From Thermothelomyces thermophilus ATCC 42464 (lineage: Eukaryota; Ascomycota; Sordariomycetes; Sordariales; Chaetomiaceae), in contig NC_016478.1 in the NCBI RefSeq assembly GCF_000226095.1, positions 496,001 through 560,000 on the forward strand: a DNA stretch of 64,000 bases, in the 5' to 3' direction. Position 1 is the first letter of the stretch. Each line of letters begins with the position of its first letter. The translations under genes and the position numbers were made by a program. Positions 31,336 through 43,100 of the stretch are shown in pieces. Below the pieces are notes generated by a model. The model worked only from the letters and a program-made list of their open reading frames with translations, did not search any database and was not told where the DNA came from.

Positions 31336-34300
31336 CTACAACTTCAACAGCCGCAAAAGGAAGGTCGCCTTGCCCACTTCCTGTTCCTCTTCCGCAATGA
31401 GACCCTCCTCCTTCTTGTCCGAAACTTGGCCGTCGACATGCGTCGCCTCGTGCTTATCTAGTGCCCTCCGCAGCGCCTTCAAAATGGTCGGCTTATGCGT
31501 CTCAAACACCTTCTCGATGCCGGTCTGCTCCGGGTCAGACAGGACCTGGTACTCCATCTTGACGTCGTCCGTTGGCTGTAAGCCCGCCTTCTTCCGTAGC
31601 CGCTGAACCCGGTTGATGATCTCACGGGCAAGACCCTCCTCGGCTAAACCAGGGTAGATCTCGACATCAAGGATCGTGAGAACATCATTGTCCGTGTTGG
31701 TTTCGAGGTTCTTGGAGGAGTCGTCCTCCTTGAGCCCACGCTTGACAACCAGATCACCTTCAGTAAGAGTGATGCCGTCGACAACAAGCTTGCCGGTGGT
31801 GGCATAGCCATGAGCTTCCTCACTTGTGACGTTGGGAAGAGCCTTCTTGACACGGGCCATATCCTTCTTGAGCTTCTTGCCAAGCACTGGCCAGTCCGCC
31901 GTAACACTGTACTGCACCCCATATTTGGCCTCGTCCGAGGTCAAAACCAGATCGCGAACATTCAGCTCCTCGGCGATATAACCTTGAAGCGATCCCACGT
32001 CCTCCAGATACTGAGGATCATGGTGAATGACAATAAGGGTTTTCAACGGCTGCTTGAGGCCGATATTTCGCTTCTCGCGGGAGTACCGCGCCAGTTCGAT
32101 GACCTTCTGCATCCGCTGCACTCGCCGTTCAATTTCAGCATTGAAAAGCTCCTGCCGCACTTCCGGGAAGGGCAGGAAGTGGACGCTTCTGGGATCCGGG
32201 CCCCGGAGGTGTTCGGGAATATGAGGGAGCAATCGTAGGTAAATATTGTCCGTGAGGAAGGGCGTGAAGGGCGCGAGGCCGCGGCAGAGAGTAAAGAGCA
32301 CCTCGAACAGGGTGTTCAACGCGTGGAGGGTGTCGTTGAGACCGTTCTCACCCTTGAGACGCTTGCGGTTGAATCGGATGTACCAGTTCGTCGTGTTGTC
32401 GATCAGTTCAAGAAGCTTCGGCACGACCGTGTACAAACGGTAAGCTACGATACCTGTCAGCATCCACAAAGCTCACACGACTCCTGGTCTTGACTCACCC
32501 GCCATCTCCTCATTGACGAACTTGAGCAAGCTCTGACAGCTAGCCAAAATCCACTTATCCATCACGTTGGTATTCGACGACTCCATGCTCGGGTCGAACA
32601 CGTAATCGACATTCTCCATCTTCTTGAGCAAGGCAATCTGGCCTTCAAAGAACTTGTAACTGTTCCACAGGGGGAGGAGAACCTTAGCAACAACCTCCTT
32701 GACACCCGACTCCTTGAATCGGAGAGGCTCTCCGCGCACCACGGGCGAGTTGATGAGGTACAGACGGAGCGCATCAGACCCGTACTTGGCCATGATGAGG
32801 TTCGGATCTGGGTAGTTCTTGAGGCGCTTCGACATCTTCTTGCCATCCTCTGCTAGCACGATGCCATTGACGACACAGTTTTTGAAGGGTGAAACACCGA
32901 AGAGGTGCGTGCCGAGAACCAACAGAGTGTAGAACCAGCCCCTCGTCTGATCGAGGCCCTCGGCGATGAAGTCGCCAGGGAAGGACTTCGCAAACTGCTC
33001 TTGATTTTCGAAAGGATAGTGCTTGCTGGCGTATGGCATGCTTCCAGACTCAAACCAGCAGTCGAACACTTCTTCTACCCGCCTCAGAGTGCCCTTGCCT
33101 TGCTTGCTAGGGATGGTGATGTGGTCGATCTTGTCGCGGTGGAGGTCGGTAATCTCACCCTCGTAGCCGCTGAGCTCCTTGAGCTCGGCGATACTTCCCA
33201 CGCATACACGCTCCTCTAGGTCGTCGCTCACCCAGAGTGGGATGGGGGTACCCCAATACCGGTTCCGGGACACGTTCCAGTCGCGCGCATTGGAAATCCA
33301 GCTAGCGAAGCGCTTGTCCTTGACGAATGACGGGACCCAGTGGGAGCCCTCAATGTTCTTAAGCATTTGAGGGATGATCTCAGGAATGCGCACGAACCAG
33401 GATGGCACCGCCTTGTAGATCAGGGGCGTGTCGGAGCGGTAGCACATTGGATACGAGTGCTTGAATTGTGACTCCACGACCAGCCTACCAGAGTTCTTCA
33501 GGTGCTTGATGATGTGCTTGTCGGCCTCCTTGACGTGCATGCCCGCAAAGTCTGACACCTTGCTGGTGAACCGGCCGGCATCATCCACCGGATCGGGAGG
33601 TGGGCGTTTCTCGGTCACGATGCCGTTTTCAACAGCAACGTTGTAATCGTCTTCACCGAACGCCGGGGCTTGGTGGACAATGCCGGTACCACTGTCGTCG
33701 GTGACGTACGTCGCGTTGAGTAGCTTGAACGCGACATCTTTGTACTCTTCGTAAAAGTAGTTGAACGGTGGCTGGTACTTCCATCCAAGCATCTCTTTGC
33801 CCTTGAACTTCTGAAGCACCTTGAACTTGGCCTTCTTGGGATCTTTGTATAGGGTCCCAAGGAGCTTCTCCAGCAAGATGTAGTTCTTCCCCGACTTTTC
33901 GTCGTGGATCTTGATGTACTCAAAGTCCGGGTGAGCTGCTAGGGCCAGGTGGGATGGCAGCGTCCACGGGGTGGTCGTCCAAGCGAGAAAGCTCGTTTCG
34001 GGATCATCATTGAGGGGGAAGGAGACGACAATTGCCGGGTCGGTTACGTCTTGGTAGTTCTGGTTGGCCTCGAAGTTGCTCAGGGCAGTCGTGAGGGCCG
34101 TAGAGTAGGGCATCACGCGGTACCCTTGATACACCTGGCCCTTGTCAAAGATCTGCTTGAACACCCACCACTCGGATTCCATGAATGTCCGGTCCATGGT
34201 CTACGCGATTGTCAGGCTCGTGTTGCGATGTCAAGCTCCATCTCTTCCTGGCAGGGGCAACGCACCTTGTAGTCGTTATCAAAGTCAATCCAGCGACCCA

Positions 34301-34755
34301 GGCGTTCAATCGTGTGCCTCCATTCCTCACGGTACCTCATCACAATAGCCCGACACTCGGCGTTGTACTTTTCCAAGCCCAACTCCATGACGGCAGCCTT
34401 GCCCGAAATGCCAAGCTTCTTGTCGATTTCGTGCTCGATAGGTAGGCCATGGGTGTCCCAGCCGAAACGGCGCTCGACGTGGTAGCCCTTCATGGACCAG
34501 TACCTCGGGATAATGTCCTTGATGGTCGAGGCGAGCAAATGGCCGTAATGGGGGAGGCCAGTCGCGAAGGGCGGTCCATCGAAAAAGGTGTAATTCGGGT
34601 TCCCTTTAGAGAGCTCGACCTGGGTTCAGAAGTCAGCACTCCGCATGCGACTGAATCACCGGTATAGGATATATGCGCACCTGTCGCTCAAAGGCTTTGA
34701 TCTCGCGCCATCTGGCGATGATGGCCTCCTCCTCCTTCGGAAAGTCGATCGACAT
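31336..34755 (-). CDS. ILS1: Isoleucyl-tRNA synthetase, cytosolic
   Basis: Four exons: 34755-34681, 34619-34266, 34200-32499 and 32444-31336, giving 1,079 residues, the normal size for the eukaryotic cytosolic enzyme. The introns have donors GTGCGC, GTGCGT and GTGAGT and are 54-65 bp long. It is a class I synthetase that charges tRNA-Ile. The HIGH-type signature is GLPHYGHLL (about His49-His52) after [10 protein letters not shown]. The KMSKS-type loop is [15 protein letters not shown] (about residue 597). The editing (CP1) domain lies between them, with the block [16 protein letters not shown]. The C-terminal anticodon-binding region contains [16 protein letters not shown]. There is no mitochondrial targeting peptide. 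Confidence 0.97.
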
Positions 34756-35968
34756 GCTGGGCAACCCACACCGAGGTCCTCTTGAACAAGAAGGGGCACC
34801 GAGATGTTACTGTCGCGTCTGGGTTCCCGGAAACGGAGAGTTCTCGGGTATACGTTTGGCAGGAGTTGGGCTGGACTTTGACTCACTCGTCACCCCTGCC
34901 GAGTAATAAATTTCAGTTTGTGATTCAGCCTCCAGTGCCTGGGGTATGCCAGATGGAGGGGTAGCGGGGTAGTTGGGCGGTAATGTTACGCCCCGCCGTC
35001 CGAAACCATAATCCCGGCTCACCGCCTTGGTGCACAGATACCTGAGGTATGGTAAGGTACATACCAGCAGTATCTGTATGTAACGGATCTAGTGTAATGA
35101 AAACATGCCTCTGTATTTCTCGTCAGCATGGCGTACGATGTTTCTGAAATTTCACATTTCGCTCCCGAAACTGTTACAGCCCCACTGGCAATCTGTTAAG
35201 CTCCTGATGTAAAACCGCGAGAGGCCGCGCTAGGCACAGGGGGATTGAGCGTTACAGACTCGGGGCCGCACGGGCTTCGCCGTGACATTGGCAGTTCGCT
35301 CAGTCGCTCCTTGACTTTCAATCTCGCATGGACTCAGATCAGTGACTGTGCGCTGCGTACGGAAGACACAGCGGCCTAACAACTAAAGATTACGGCAGTG
35401 ATTTCAGACCAGATATGAGGATATCGTTGTGTGTGTACGGATTAATGCGTACGGAATATATATGGGCTTTAGGACGCAATGGAAGGATATCAAGCACGGC
35501 GCCGTATTTGAGGAGATCAGTGGCGGAAATGCAGAACCAGGTTTCGGGAGAAACACACTAATTATCTATTGGAAATTGCTGTTACTGCCACGGCCGGGTT
35601 GGAGCGAAGCACAGAATGCACGCATGACGAGCCAATGGGTTTCCCAAAGCCCTGAACATGAAGCCAGAAGCGTCCAGGGCCGCAAGACTCCGACGCAGAG
35701 CAACTCGGAAGAGAAGAGCCTAGATTGCATTCCTATCCATAAATGGGTATCCTTAACAACATGGCCATCCGTTCGTTACATCGGTCATCATATATATCAT
35801 AAGGGAAAGCATCGGTTGTCCGTAGCATCGAGCCCGCCCAACGCCCACCCAACAAGGATATCGCAGGACACCAGGCCCCTGATTCCGCCCGCCACGCACC
35901 CACAGTCACGTACCAGCCCGCTGAGAGCAATATCTCATCGTAACTGCCACGGCCATCGCCACATCCCA
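34756..35968. other. 1.2 kb spacer upstream of IleRS
   Basis: This carries the IleRS promoter and the 3' end of the BTB gene. It holds TACGGATTA at 35436-35444 followed by TACGGAATA at 35450. Frames overlapping it are not convincing. Confidence 0.5.
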
Positions 35969-37723
35969 TTACTCATATGCCCACGGCAAATCCCGGTCCC
36001 TCACCGTAATGCATGTCAGATAACCAATACCCCCGGCTCCAGCACCGTGAACCATCTCCAACTCCAATCCGCTCCCCATCAACGGCCGGACAACCTCCCG
36101 GGCCATCGCTTTAAGCTCATCGATCCGCTTCTCGAATTTGCGGAGGTTGTCCCGGGTATAGAGCTCCGGAGTGAGCTTCAAGAATCGCTTGCACTCGTCG
36201 TGTCCGAGGTATCCTTTTCCCGAGCCGCCGGGCCCTACGCCCCCACCGAGAAGGCGGTATGTGCGTCCTAGCGACGCGAGCGACGGTGTCGCCGGCGGTA
36301 ACGCGGCTTGCATGTTGTTGCTAGCGTTGGCCCCGCTACCGCCTCCCCCGCCGTGGTCCCCCGACGGGCCATTTATCGCGCTACCGCCGCTTCCGCTGCC
36401 GCTGCTTCCAAGCCTGGCTCTTTGGCCCGATGTGTTACGGGCGCTGCTGCCGCCGCCTCTCGGGCGCTCGGGGGCCGGTGGCATTGGGGGGCTGGTGTTT
36501 TCCGCTAGCCACTGGCGGAATAAACTGACGGCTAGCCAATCGAGGTAACTGTTGGCCGGGGTGACGCGCTCGCCGGAGCGGGTGGTCAGTGTGAGGCGGA
36601 AGAGGCGGGCCTCGACGCGGCTGACCGTCTCCTCGAGCTCGTCGACCTTGTCCTCGATGATGTCAATGACGCTCTCGGGGAGCGCCGCGCGGATGGAGCG
36701 TTCGCCGGCTGGCCACTGGCCAACAACGTGGATTAGGGCTTCTTGAAAGATCACCTTGGACCGGGCGAGGTAGCCGAGGCGGAGGTAGCTGATGGGGTAT
36801 TTTGCTATTTGCTTCCACAAGCGGGATTGGAACTGCAGCATGTGATGGTCGACGCGGGGCCCGACGACGGCCAGGGCATCGTACTGGTCAGCGAGGTGGA
36901 GCAGCGACTTGCACTGGACGTAGCCGTCGGCAATGTTGACTGCATCGAGCACGGGCGGGTAATTGTACATGATGCGGAAAAGGTTATCGTAGTCTCGTAA
37001 CAGATCCTCCTCCTCCGGGGTAGGTGGTGGTAGAGAAGAAGCGTGTGTTGCGGAAAGGCTCAAGTTGGCGACGGACCGGAAGAAGGAATGCGACGCTGAC
37101 TTGCGATGGGAGGGTCGGTTCGAGGAGTGACTCGACGAAGAACCACCGAATAACGAGTTGGCTACCGGCGGCGGATTGTCGATCTCCTCTTTCTGCACCA
37201 ACATTGGAATGTCGTTGTCGTCCGACCCGTAGTCCAACTCATACCTCCACCTCTTCTTAGGTTGCGACAAGGCCAACGAGCCAGGTCTGCTGCCTCCGTC
37301 GCTGCTTTCCCCCCGGTCTGTCTCTATCCGCGCCAGTTCTCCGCCATCTGCGTTTCCCGCCTCGATCGCCCCAACTGTCCCCGGTGCTGGCAGCTCTGGT
37401 ACCGCTTGCGCACGTGACCATTCATTGCTTGTGCTGGCCTCAAAAAAGCCAGAGCAACGGGTAAGGATATGCCGATGGAGCAAGTAGCGATTTTCATGCC
37501 CGCTGGGTACGCGCACAATAATCTCGACGTCGCCGGTCTGACTGAATATCGGAAACTCATTCTGAGGTACGTAGGACGTGCCGCCGGCGTGCGAGCGATT
37601 GTACCGCCGTGATCGTGAGGAGCTGTGTAACCCCGTTCCCCGGCCGCTGGAACTGGTCCCGATGACTGAAGAGGGCCCCCGCACCATCAATGAGGTCACT
37701 CCGTCGCCGTGATGCGACACCAT
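35969..37723 (-). CDS. BTB/POZ domain protein with internal insertion
   Basis: Single exon, 584 residues. The first half of a BTB fold lies at about residues 61-105 (GDVEIIVRVPSG, NRYLLHRHILTRCSGFFEAS). The second half appears at about 244-290 (YDNLFRIMYNYPP, then CKSLLHLADQYDALAVV). Between them are about 140 mostly disordered residues, including the block KKRWRYELDYG. Residues about 290-430 are helical (a BACK-like region), then comes a Gly/Ser/Asn-rich linker, and a conserved end with LTPELYTRDNLRKFEKRIDEL. BTB proteins mediate protein contacts, often as Cul3 adaptors or transcription co-factors. No zinc finger or Kelch repeats are visible, so the partner is unknown. Confidence 0.85.
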   Translation of the reverse strand: MVSHHGDGVTSLMVRGPSSVIGTSSSGRGTGLHSSSRSRRYNRSHAGGTSYVPQNEFPIFSQTGDVEIIVRVPSGHENRYLLHRHILTRCSGFFEASTSNEWSRAQAVPELPAPGTVGAIEAGNADGGELARIETDRGESSDGGSRPGSLALSQPKKRWRYELDYGSDDNDIPMLVQKEEIDNPPPVANSLFGGSSSSHSSNRPSHRKSASHSFFRSVANLSLSATHASSLPPPTPEEEDLLRDYDNLFRIMYNYPPVLDAVNIADGYVQCKSLLHLADQYDALAVVGPRVDHHMLQFQSRLWKQIAKYPISYLRLGYLARSKVIFQEALIHVVGQWPAGERSIRAALPESVIDIIEDKVDELEETVSRVEARLFRLTLTTRSGERVTPANSYLDWLAVSLFRQWLAENTSPPMPPAPERPRGGGSSARNTSGQRARLGSSGSGSGGSAINGPSGDHGGGGGSGANASNNMQAALPPATPSLASLGRTYRLLGGGVGPGGSGKGYLGHDECKRFLKLTPELYTRDNLRKFEKRIDELKAMAREVVRPLMGSGLELEMVHGAGAGGIGYLTCITVRDRDLPWAYE

Positions 37724-39239
37724 GGATGCGTGTAATCGGGTATCGCACCCGTTATAGACTGGTGACTCGACTGTGCTCGTTTCTCTTCAGACTCCCTCGT
37801 CGTCGCAGAGGGCTCAATGTTGCGCCTGGCTGCCTCCCCCAAGTTGCCGGCTCGTGGCTGGCACGCGCAGTCTGACAGCTGGCGATTGATTGGCAGGCTG
37901 AGGGTCGCGTGCGAAGAGGGGTCAACACATCTCATTCAAAACAACTTTCCGCAGAAAGGGGAGAGAAAAAAGATAATAAAAATAAAAAAGGAAAAAAAAA
38001 AATGGCCAAGGCCGGAATATTATGTGACGATTTCAACAAAGACGATCTAGAAAGATGGAGACAAAGCTTTTGAAAAGTTTCCGATTCTAGTTCGAAGAGA
38101 AAGAAACTCGAGGCTGTGACTCGGGTGAGGCTCGTCCCAGCCGTTCACGGCGGACGGAAAGCGACTCGCTAAATCCGTCCACTTTGATTTTTGCCACCCG
38201 ACAGGAGCTTGGGAGACGAAAGGGCGTTTGTTGTCTCCCCTGTCAACAGCGATTGGCGACGGAGGCCTCGGTCTGCGTTGCAAGAGGATTGGGCCTTTGG
38301 CGAACCACCATAGGCGGGTGTGGTGGGAAAGCGGGGGAGTCAAAGGTGAAACGGAAGGGGAAGGCTGACGCTCATTGTCCAAAAAGGAGTGACAAAGACG
38401 AGGACACCCAAGGCCAAAACACCGTGGAAGCAGGCGTTAACCGATCCTGCATGTCATTCCCTAGCGTCGGTCGCGTGCAAACTTTGGAGCGCGTCCTGTC
38501 CACAGACGCGGGTTATCTTTGGGTTTTCGTGTAACGGGTGCCGGATTGCCCTTTGTGCTAGCATCGATTGGCTCTCCCCGCTCAATCTGCTACTATCGCT
38601 TCCGGCAAGAATTGACCATGAGGTCTTTGAGACCCGAACGCCACATAGTAAGATTGTGTCGTGATTCCACCTCAAATTACGGAGTACTCTTCCATAACTA
38701 CCTATTATTGTCTACGCAAAGAAAAGAAATTTATTTTTGGGAAATGAACCGGGCGAAAATGGAGGCTGAATGCTTGTTACGCAGTAGATCAAGGGCAAGC
38801 AACTCCTGGCGGCTGGCAGCAGGCGTCATTGAGAGGGATCGAGTCGACGAGACTGCGCAAGATGCCTTGGAAAGACCAGTCGCATTTCTCATCACAATCA
38901 GCCGGCATGGCCAATCCTCCAATGGCCCTGTAAACTCGGAGTGAGACTTCTTGAGGCGCACAGCAGACTTTGCGATGCCAGATTGAGAATGCAACGAATC
39001 ACTTATTGTTTCTACTCATACACTAACTACCCTTGAGCAATTGCTGCTTAATCCCGAATGATGAAATACCGTGGGGGCCCGGGCTACCCATCGCCCAAAG
39101 AGCCCTTTGGCCCAAGAGGAACCGAACCCAACCGTTGCCGACGCTGCCAATTCAACGCCATACCGAGCACTGATTGCTCAACCAAATCTCGCAAGAACAA
39201 AACCCTTCCCGAAACGCCAAAACTCAAACCTCAAGTCGT
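37724..39239. other. 1.5 kb spacer, no gene recognised
   Basis: This lies upstream of the BTB gene. It has an A-rich tract at 37965-38001 and TACGGAGTA at 38678-38686. Short frames lack motifs. Confidence 0.45.
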
Positions 39240-40172
39240 CTAGCTCATGTCGATATCAGCCGACGTGGTAGACGCGATCGAATCGAGGGATCTGGCCGAT
39301 GCGGAGGCATTCATAATTTCGAGTCCGTCAAATACGGGCGGCGAAACCTTGAGATTGTCGAGAGCGCCTTCTGAAGTCGTGCTGACGAGCCGGCCCTGGC
39401 GAAGGTTCTCCGCGAACAAGAAGTATCCTTCAGTTGCTTCGACGAGATACGACTGGAGGCCGCGGCTTTCCAGGAGGATCTTGGCGTTGGTGACGGGATA
39501 ATGATTCTCGATGAAGCGGGCCCAACCACGAGCGGCGGCTTGAATGTGTTCGTTGTCGCTGATCCGGCTCCAGCCAATGCCGAGGTGCAGAGTAAAATCG
39601 TCGACGATTGGTTGCGCAAGTGAATCCGAAGATGCGGTCACTGGGTTGATGGCTTCGCGAGTGGGGCTAGAGCGGCAACCGGAAAGCATACCATCAGAGC
39701 TGATGGACGTCGTCGTCATGTCAAGCCGTTGCGACTTGTGGCTCCTCAGAGAGGGCCGCGACTGCGCCAATTGTTGTTGCGCAAGAAGAGCCGCTTCTGT
39801 CTTACGTGCTTCTTCCGCGGCAACCCGTTCTTCGAGCCAAGTTCCAGACTGGTTGCTCGCGTCGGCGACGTAGCCAGCCGACTTCTTGATGAGCGTCATG
39901 CCGGGGCCGTAGACCCATTCATCCTCCCGTTCTTTGACTGGCAGCTCAACCAACTTCTCTGGAGGGTCGAGGTTGACGGATGCCTCATCTCTGGACCGTT
40001 TACGGCCGGCAGCCGTGCAGGTGCGGACTAGTTGGGGGCGCCACGACGCCGGTTGACTCAAGGGCAGAATTTGGTGCTGCAGGAAGGACTTGTCGAGCGA
40101 GACCGGATGGGCAGTCTGTGCCGGTATGGCAAGAACCGGCGACGAAGCGTAGACACGATCGAACGACGGCAT
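39240..40172 (-). CDS. Conserved protein of unknown function
   Basis: Single coding exon, 310 residues. The N-terminal 50 residues are followed by a basic patch (GRKRSRDE) that could be a nuclear signal. A disordered, Ser-rich middle follows. The C-terminal half has a compact, well-ordered-looking block, LHLGIGWSRISDNEHIQAAA, then RGWARFIENHYP, ILLESRGLQSYLVEATEGYF and LFAENLRQGRLVS. I believe this block recurs in other ascomycetes but cannot name a family. The leader on the minus strand contains a CTAAT...CTCCAG sequence a few bases before the ATG, which resembles the end of a 5'-UTR intron. Confidence 0.7.
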   Translation of the reverse strand: MPSFDRVYASSPVLAIPAQTAHPVSLDKSFLQHQILPLSQPASWRPQLVRTCTAAGRKRSRDEASVNLDPPEKLVELPVKEREDEWVYGPGMTLIKKSAGYVADASNQSGTWLEERVAAEEARKTEAALLAQQQLAQSRPSLRSHKSQRLDMTTTSISSDGMLSGCRSSPTREAINPVTASSDSLAQPIVDDFTLHLGIGWSRISDNEHIQAAARGWARFIENHYPVTNAKILLESRGLQSYLVEATEGYFLFAENLRQGRLVSTTSEGALDNLKVSPPVFDGLEIMNASASARSLDSIASTTSADIDMS

Positions 40173-43100
40173 CTTGACGACCTGCTGGAGATTAGATAAG
40201 TAGAAGGGGTTATCAGATGCGAGAAGCAGTAGTGGTTAGCTCAAAAACCGCAGGCGCTAAAAGAATGTACAAGTGAAGCTGGTGTAGACGGCGTGGTGGG
40301 TCAAGGAATAACAAGGCCGGGCAATTGAAGTGTCGAGTGGCCGGATACTGAAAAGGAATTGGCCAAGGAAATGGGCGGGGGATGATCGAGACTGGTTTTT
40401 TTGGTGCGCTGACGCCGGCGAGATGCGATAGAGAGAGCGATGTCGGCGCGTTGGGAGGGCGAGGCGACGACTTGGCGCGCAAACGGGTCGTGTAAGCCGC
40501 GGATGGCCTCGGCGGTGGTGTTAGTGAACAACCGTTGTGCGAGTCGAAGGCGTGGAGTGGATGGATAGCCTCAAAGTAGGGATGTGTGGGAGTGAGGTGG
40601 AGGAGGAAAGAAGGGGAAGAATGGGAAGAGGGGAGGGCTGCAGAAGAAAGCGAGGCAGAAGCAGAAGACCAGCACACGAGAACCTAGAACCTGCAAGATC
40701 CGGGCGAGGTGGACAAAAAGACATCGGGAGCCCTGGAGCTGTGGGTGCCGGCATAGAGAGCATTCTGTTACATCTAATTGGCTGGTTTCAATAGTGGGTC
40801 AAAGCCCCACAAACTCACTTTCAATTCGCCAACCGATCCTGCAGTGGTTTGAGCGCGGCGGAAGATGGCAGGGGCCCGTAAGTGGTTAGATCGGCTTGTT
40901 CCCCCCCGGTTGTCAGCCTCTCGCCCCGCTCCATCTTTCCAGCGCTACACAGTACGGATTACACTACACACCACAACCTGCCATTACCTTTTCGGTAAAG
41001 TGCACACAAAGTACCTCGGTACTGTGTAGTGTTACTAGGGTACGGATTATGTGCATTCTCCGACCAACTACGGAGAAACTACGGAATCCTAGTCATTCGT
41101 GCGTTCTTTGGAGCTGCTCCTCCACCCAGGCGTCATGGTCCGTGCTGTGCCGCCCAGGCTACGGAGTCCTGCTGTTAGATCCACCAATCTGTTCCCATTA
41201 TCCGTATTCCTTGCCTTGGTTGCCGCACCCTGGACTGCACAGACTCCTTCTATTCACCCAATCGGTCTCAGCGCAGCCAGCCTTCCGTTCAATCAGCAGG
41301 CTCGAAAACAGCGCCTCCCTCGCATGCGCACTTGGACGGTTCCACGTCCTGACTCACTCTCCTGCCCGGCTGGGACATGGCCCGGTCTTACTTTGCGCGC
41401 GTGGACACGCGCGACATACGCACACAGTGGAAAAGCTTCTTGCGTCCGATGGCGGCATAGGGAGCATCAATGAGCGACCTAAGTTCTACGCCCCTAAGGA
41501 CTACCTAAGCTACTGTACGACACGACATTCCTAATGCTACTTGTAAGTTTCGAGGTTGGCTAGCCCGCGACGCCTTCCTCATGTTCCTGGGCGTTCCAAA
41601 TCACCGACGGAATGCTCATCCCGTGCTGCTGGGCCTGGGCCGGAGAGCGCCTCCCCATCTTTGCGTCATGTCTTCGGCCATCTCCTGGCCCAACTCTGCA
41701 TCGTCCCTGTTTTCCACGCTGCCATACAGACCCCTGAAACCCGGGCTCTGGAGTCCCAGTGGGCTCGGCTCCCTTCTCCGTCCAAAATATCTCCGAGACC
41801 AAGTTGTTGTCCGGGCCCAGAGCATGTGTGGGGATGTACGCCGAACTGGAGCCGTGTAGTGCGCTTGCAGCTGGCTCTGATGCCGAGCTTCAAGCAGGTG
41901 TTGTGGCGTCTGGGGTTGAGATGAAGCGGGTAGGGAGTCATTGTAAACCCGGAGTCGCCCTGGAGTTCTCATCACGAGCACCGGTGACGAAACGTCGGAC
42001 CGACTTTCCTGGGCGCCAGAGTCAGTTACGTCGGCTCGGAGACTCCGGTCAAAATCTTGGCTACCTCGTTTCCTCCAGGTTTAGAACTCCCGACCGATCT
42101 TACCCAGTCCTAATACAAAGTCAACGACTTATACGAAGTACTCGTAGTGTCGCGGTGTTTTGGCTGAACATACGCAGGCAGAGCTTGGCGAAGGGGTCAG
42201 GGGGGTCGTGAATGATTCTGACCGCATCCCATGCTGTTGTGTAGATTGGCCAGCGGCATCTCTCCTTGCGTCCGTCCCATCTGAGAGGAGACAGGCCTGT
42301 TCCCTCGTTTAGCCAACAATAATAAGCCCAGAAACCTCGTTATTCAACACCCACATGGCCGTCAGGCGTCGATTGGGAGGGAGTCGTTATGGTCGGTGAT
42401 TCGGGATCCGAACACCACGCTGCCCATGATCCAGAGTCGCGGGTGGACGCAGCACGGCTCCGTTCGGTTCTTGATCCATCATTGGTTGACTCCCGCTGCG
42501 GACATCCAAGCGGGTCCCTGGAGCCAATTGCTCCGCCTATATCAATATTTACTACCGCAGTCGCGGCGGGGGGCACGCTACGTTTTGGCCGCAGGCAGAG
42601 CTGACGCGTCCAGACTGAGCCTCGCTGCTGGTTTCTCCTGGTCTTCGAAGAGCTTGTCTGGCTGCTGCATGCGTTGGGCGACGACGAGGTGTTTCCCTCG
42701 GCTCCCATACCAGCCGGTAGAGGAAGTGGGAGGTCAGCTGTCAAGGGGCGGATTCGGCTGTATGGAGGGGAAGGAGAAATGTATCCTGCGCTATCGTACG
42801 CCTCTGGTGTCCTATCGTATTTAAAGGTGCGTGATGACGAGGATTTTGACTCCTTCACCAAGTGTGTTGTCTCCGGATCGGTCGGGGCCAAGGTAACACA
42901 GGCATCATCGTTATCATATTCGAGAAACCTACGGAATCGACGGCGGTGGACGACCTCAGTGATGTCTGCGTGAGTCAGAAAGATAACGGTTGGCCTGGGT
43001 CGCAACATGAAAGCAGTGCCCAACGTTGGGCGTCGGGCTGGTCGTGGAATCGGCGAACTGTTGAGGACTGAGACAATCAGATGGCGAAAATACACTCAAC

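Noticed and set aside
40896-41534. 212-codon plus-strand frame in the large gap
   Set aside because: It runs through two copies of the intergenic TACGGATTA motif, and its Cys/Ser/His-rich composition is unlike real genes here.
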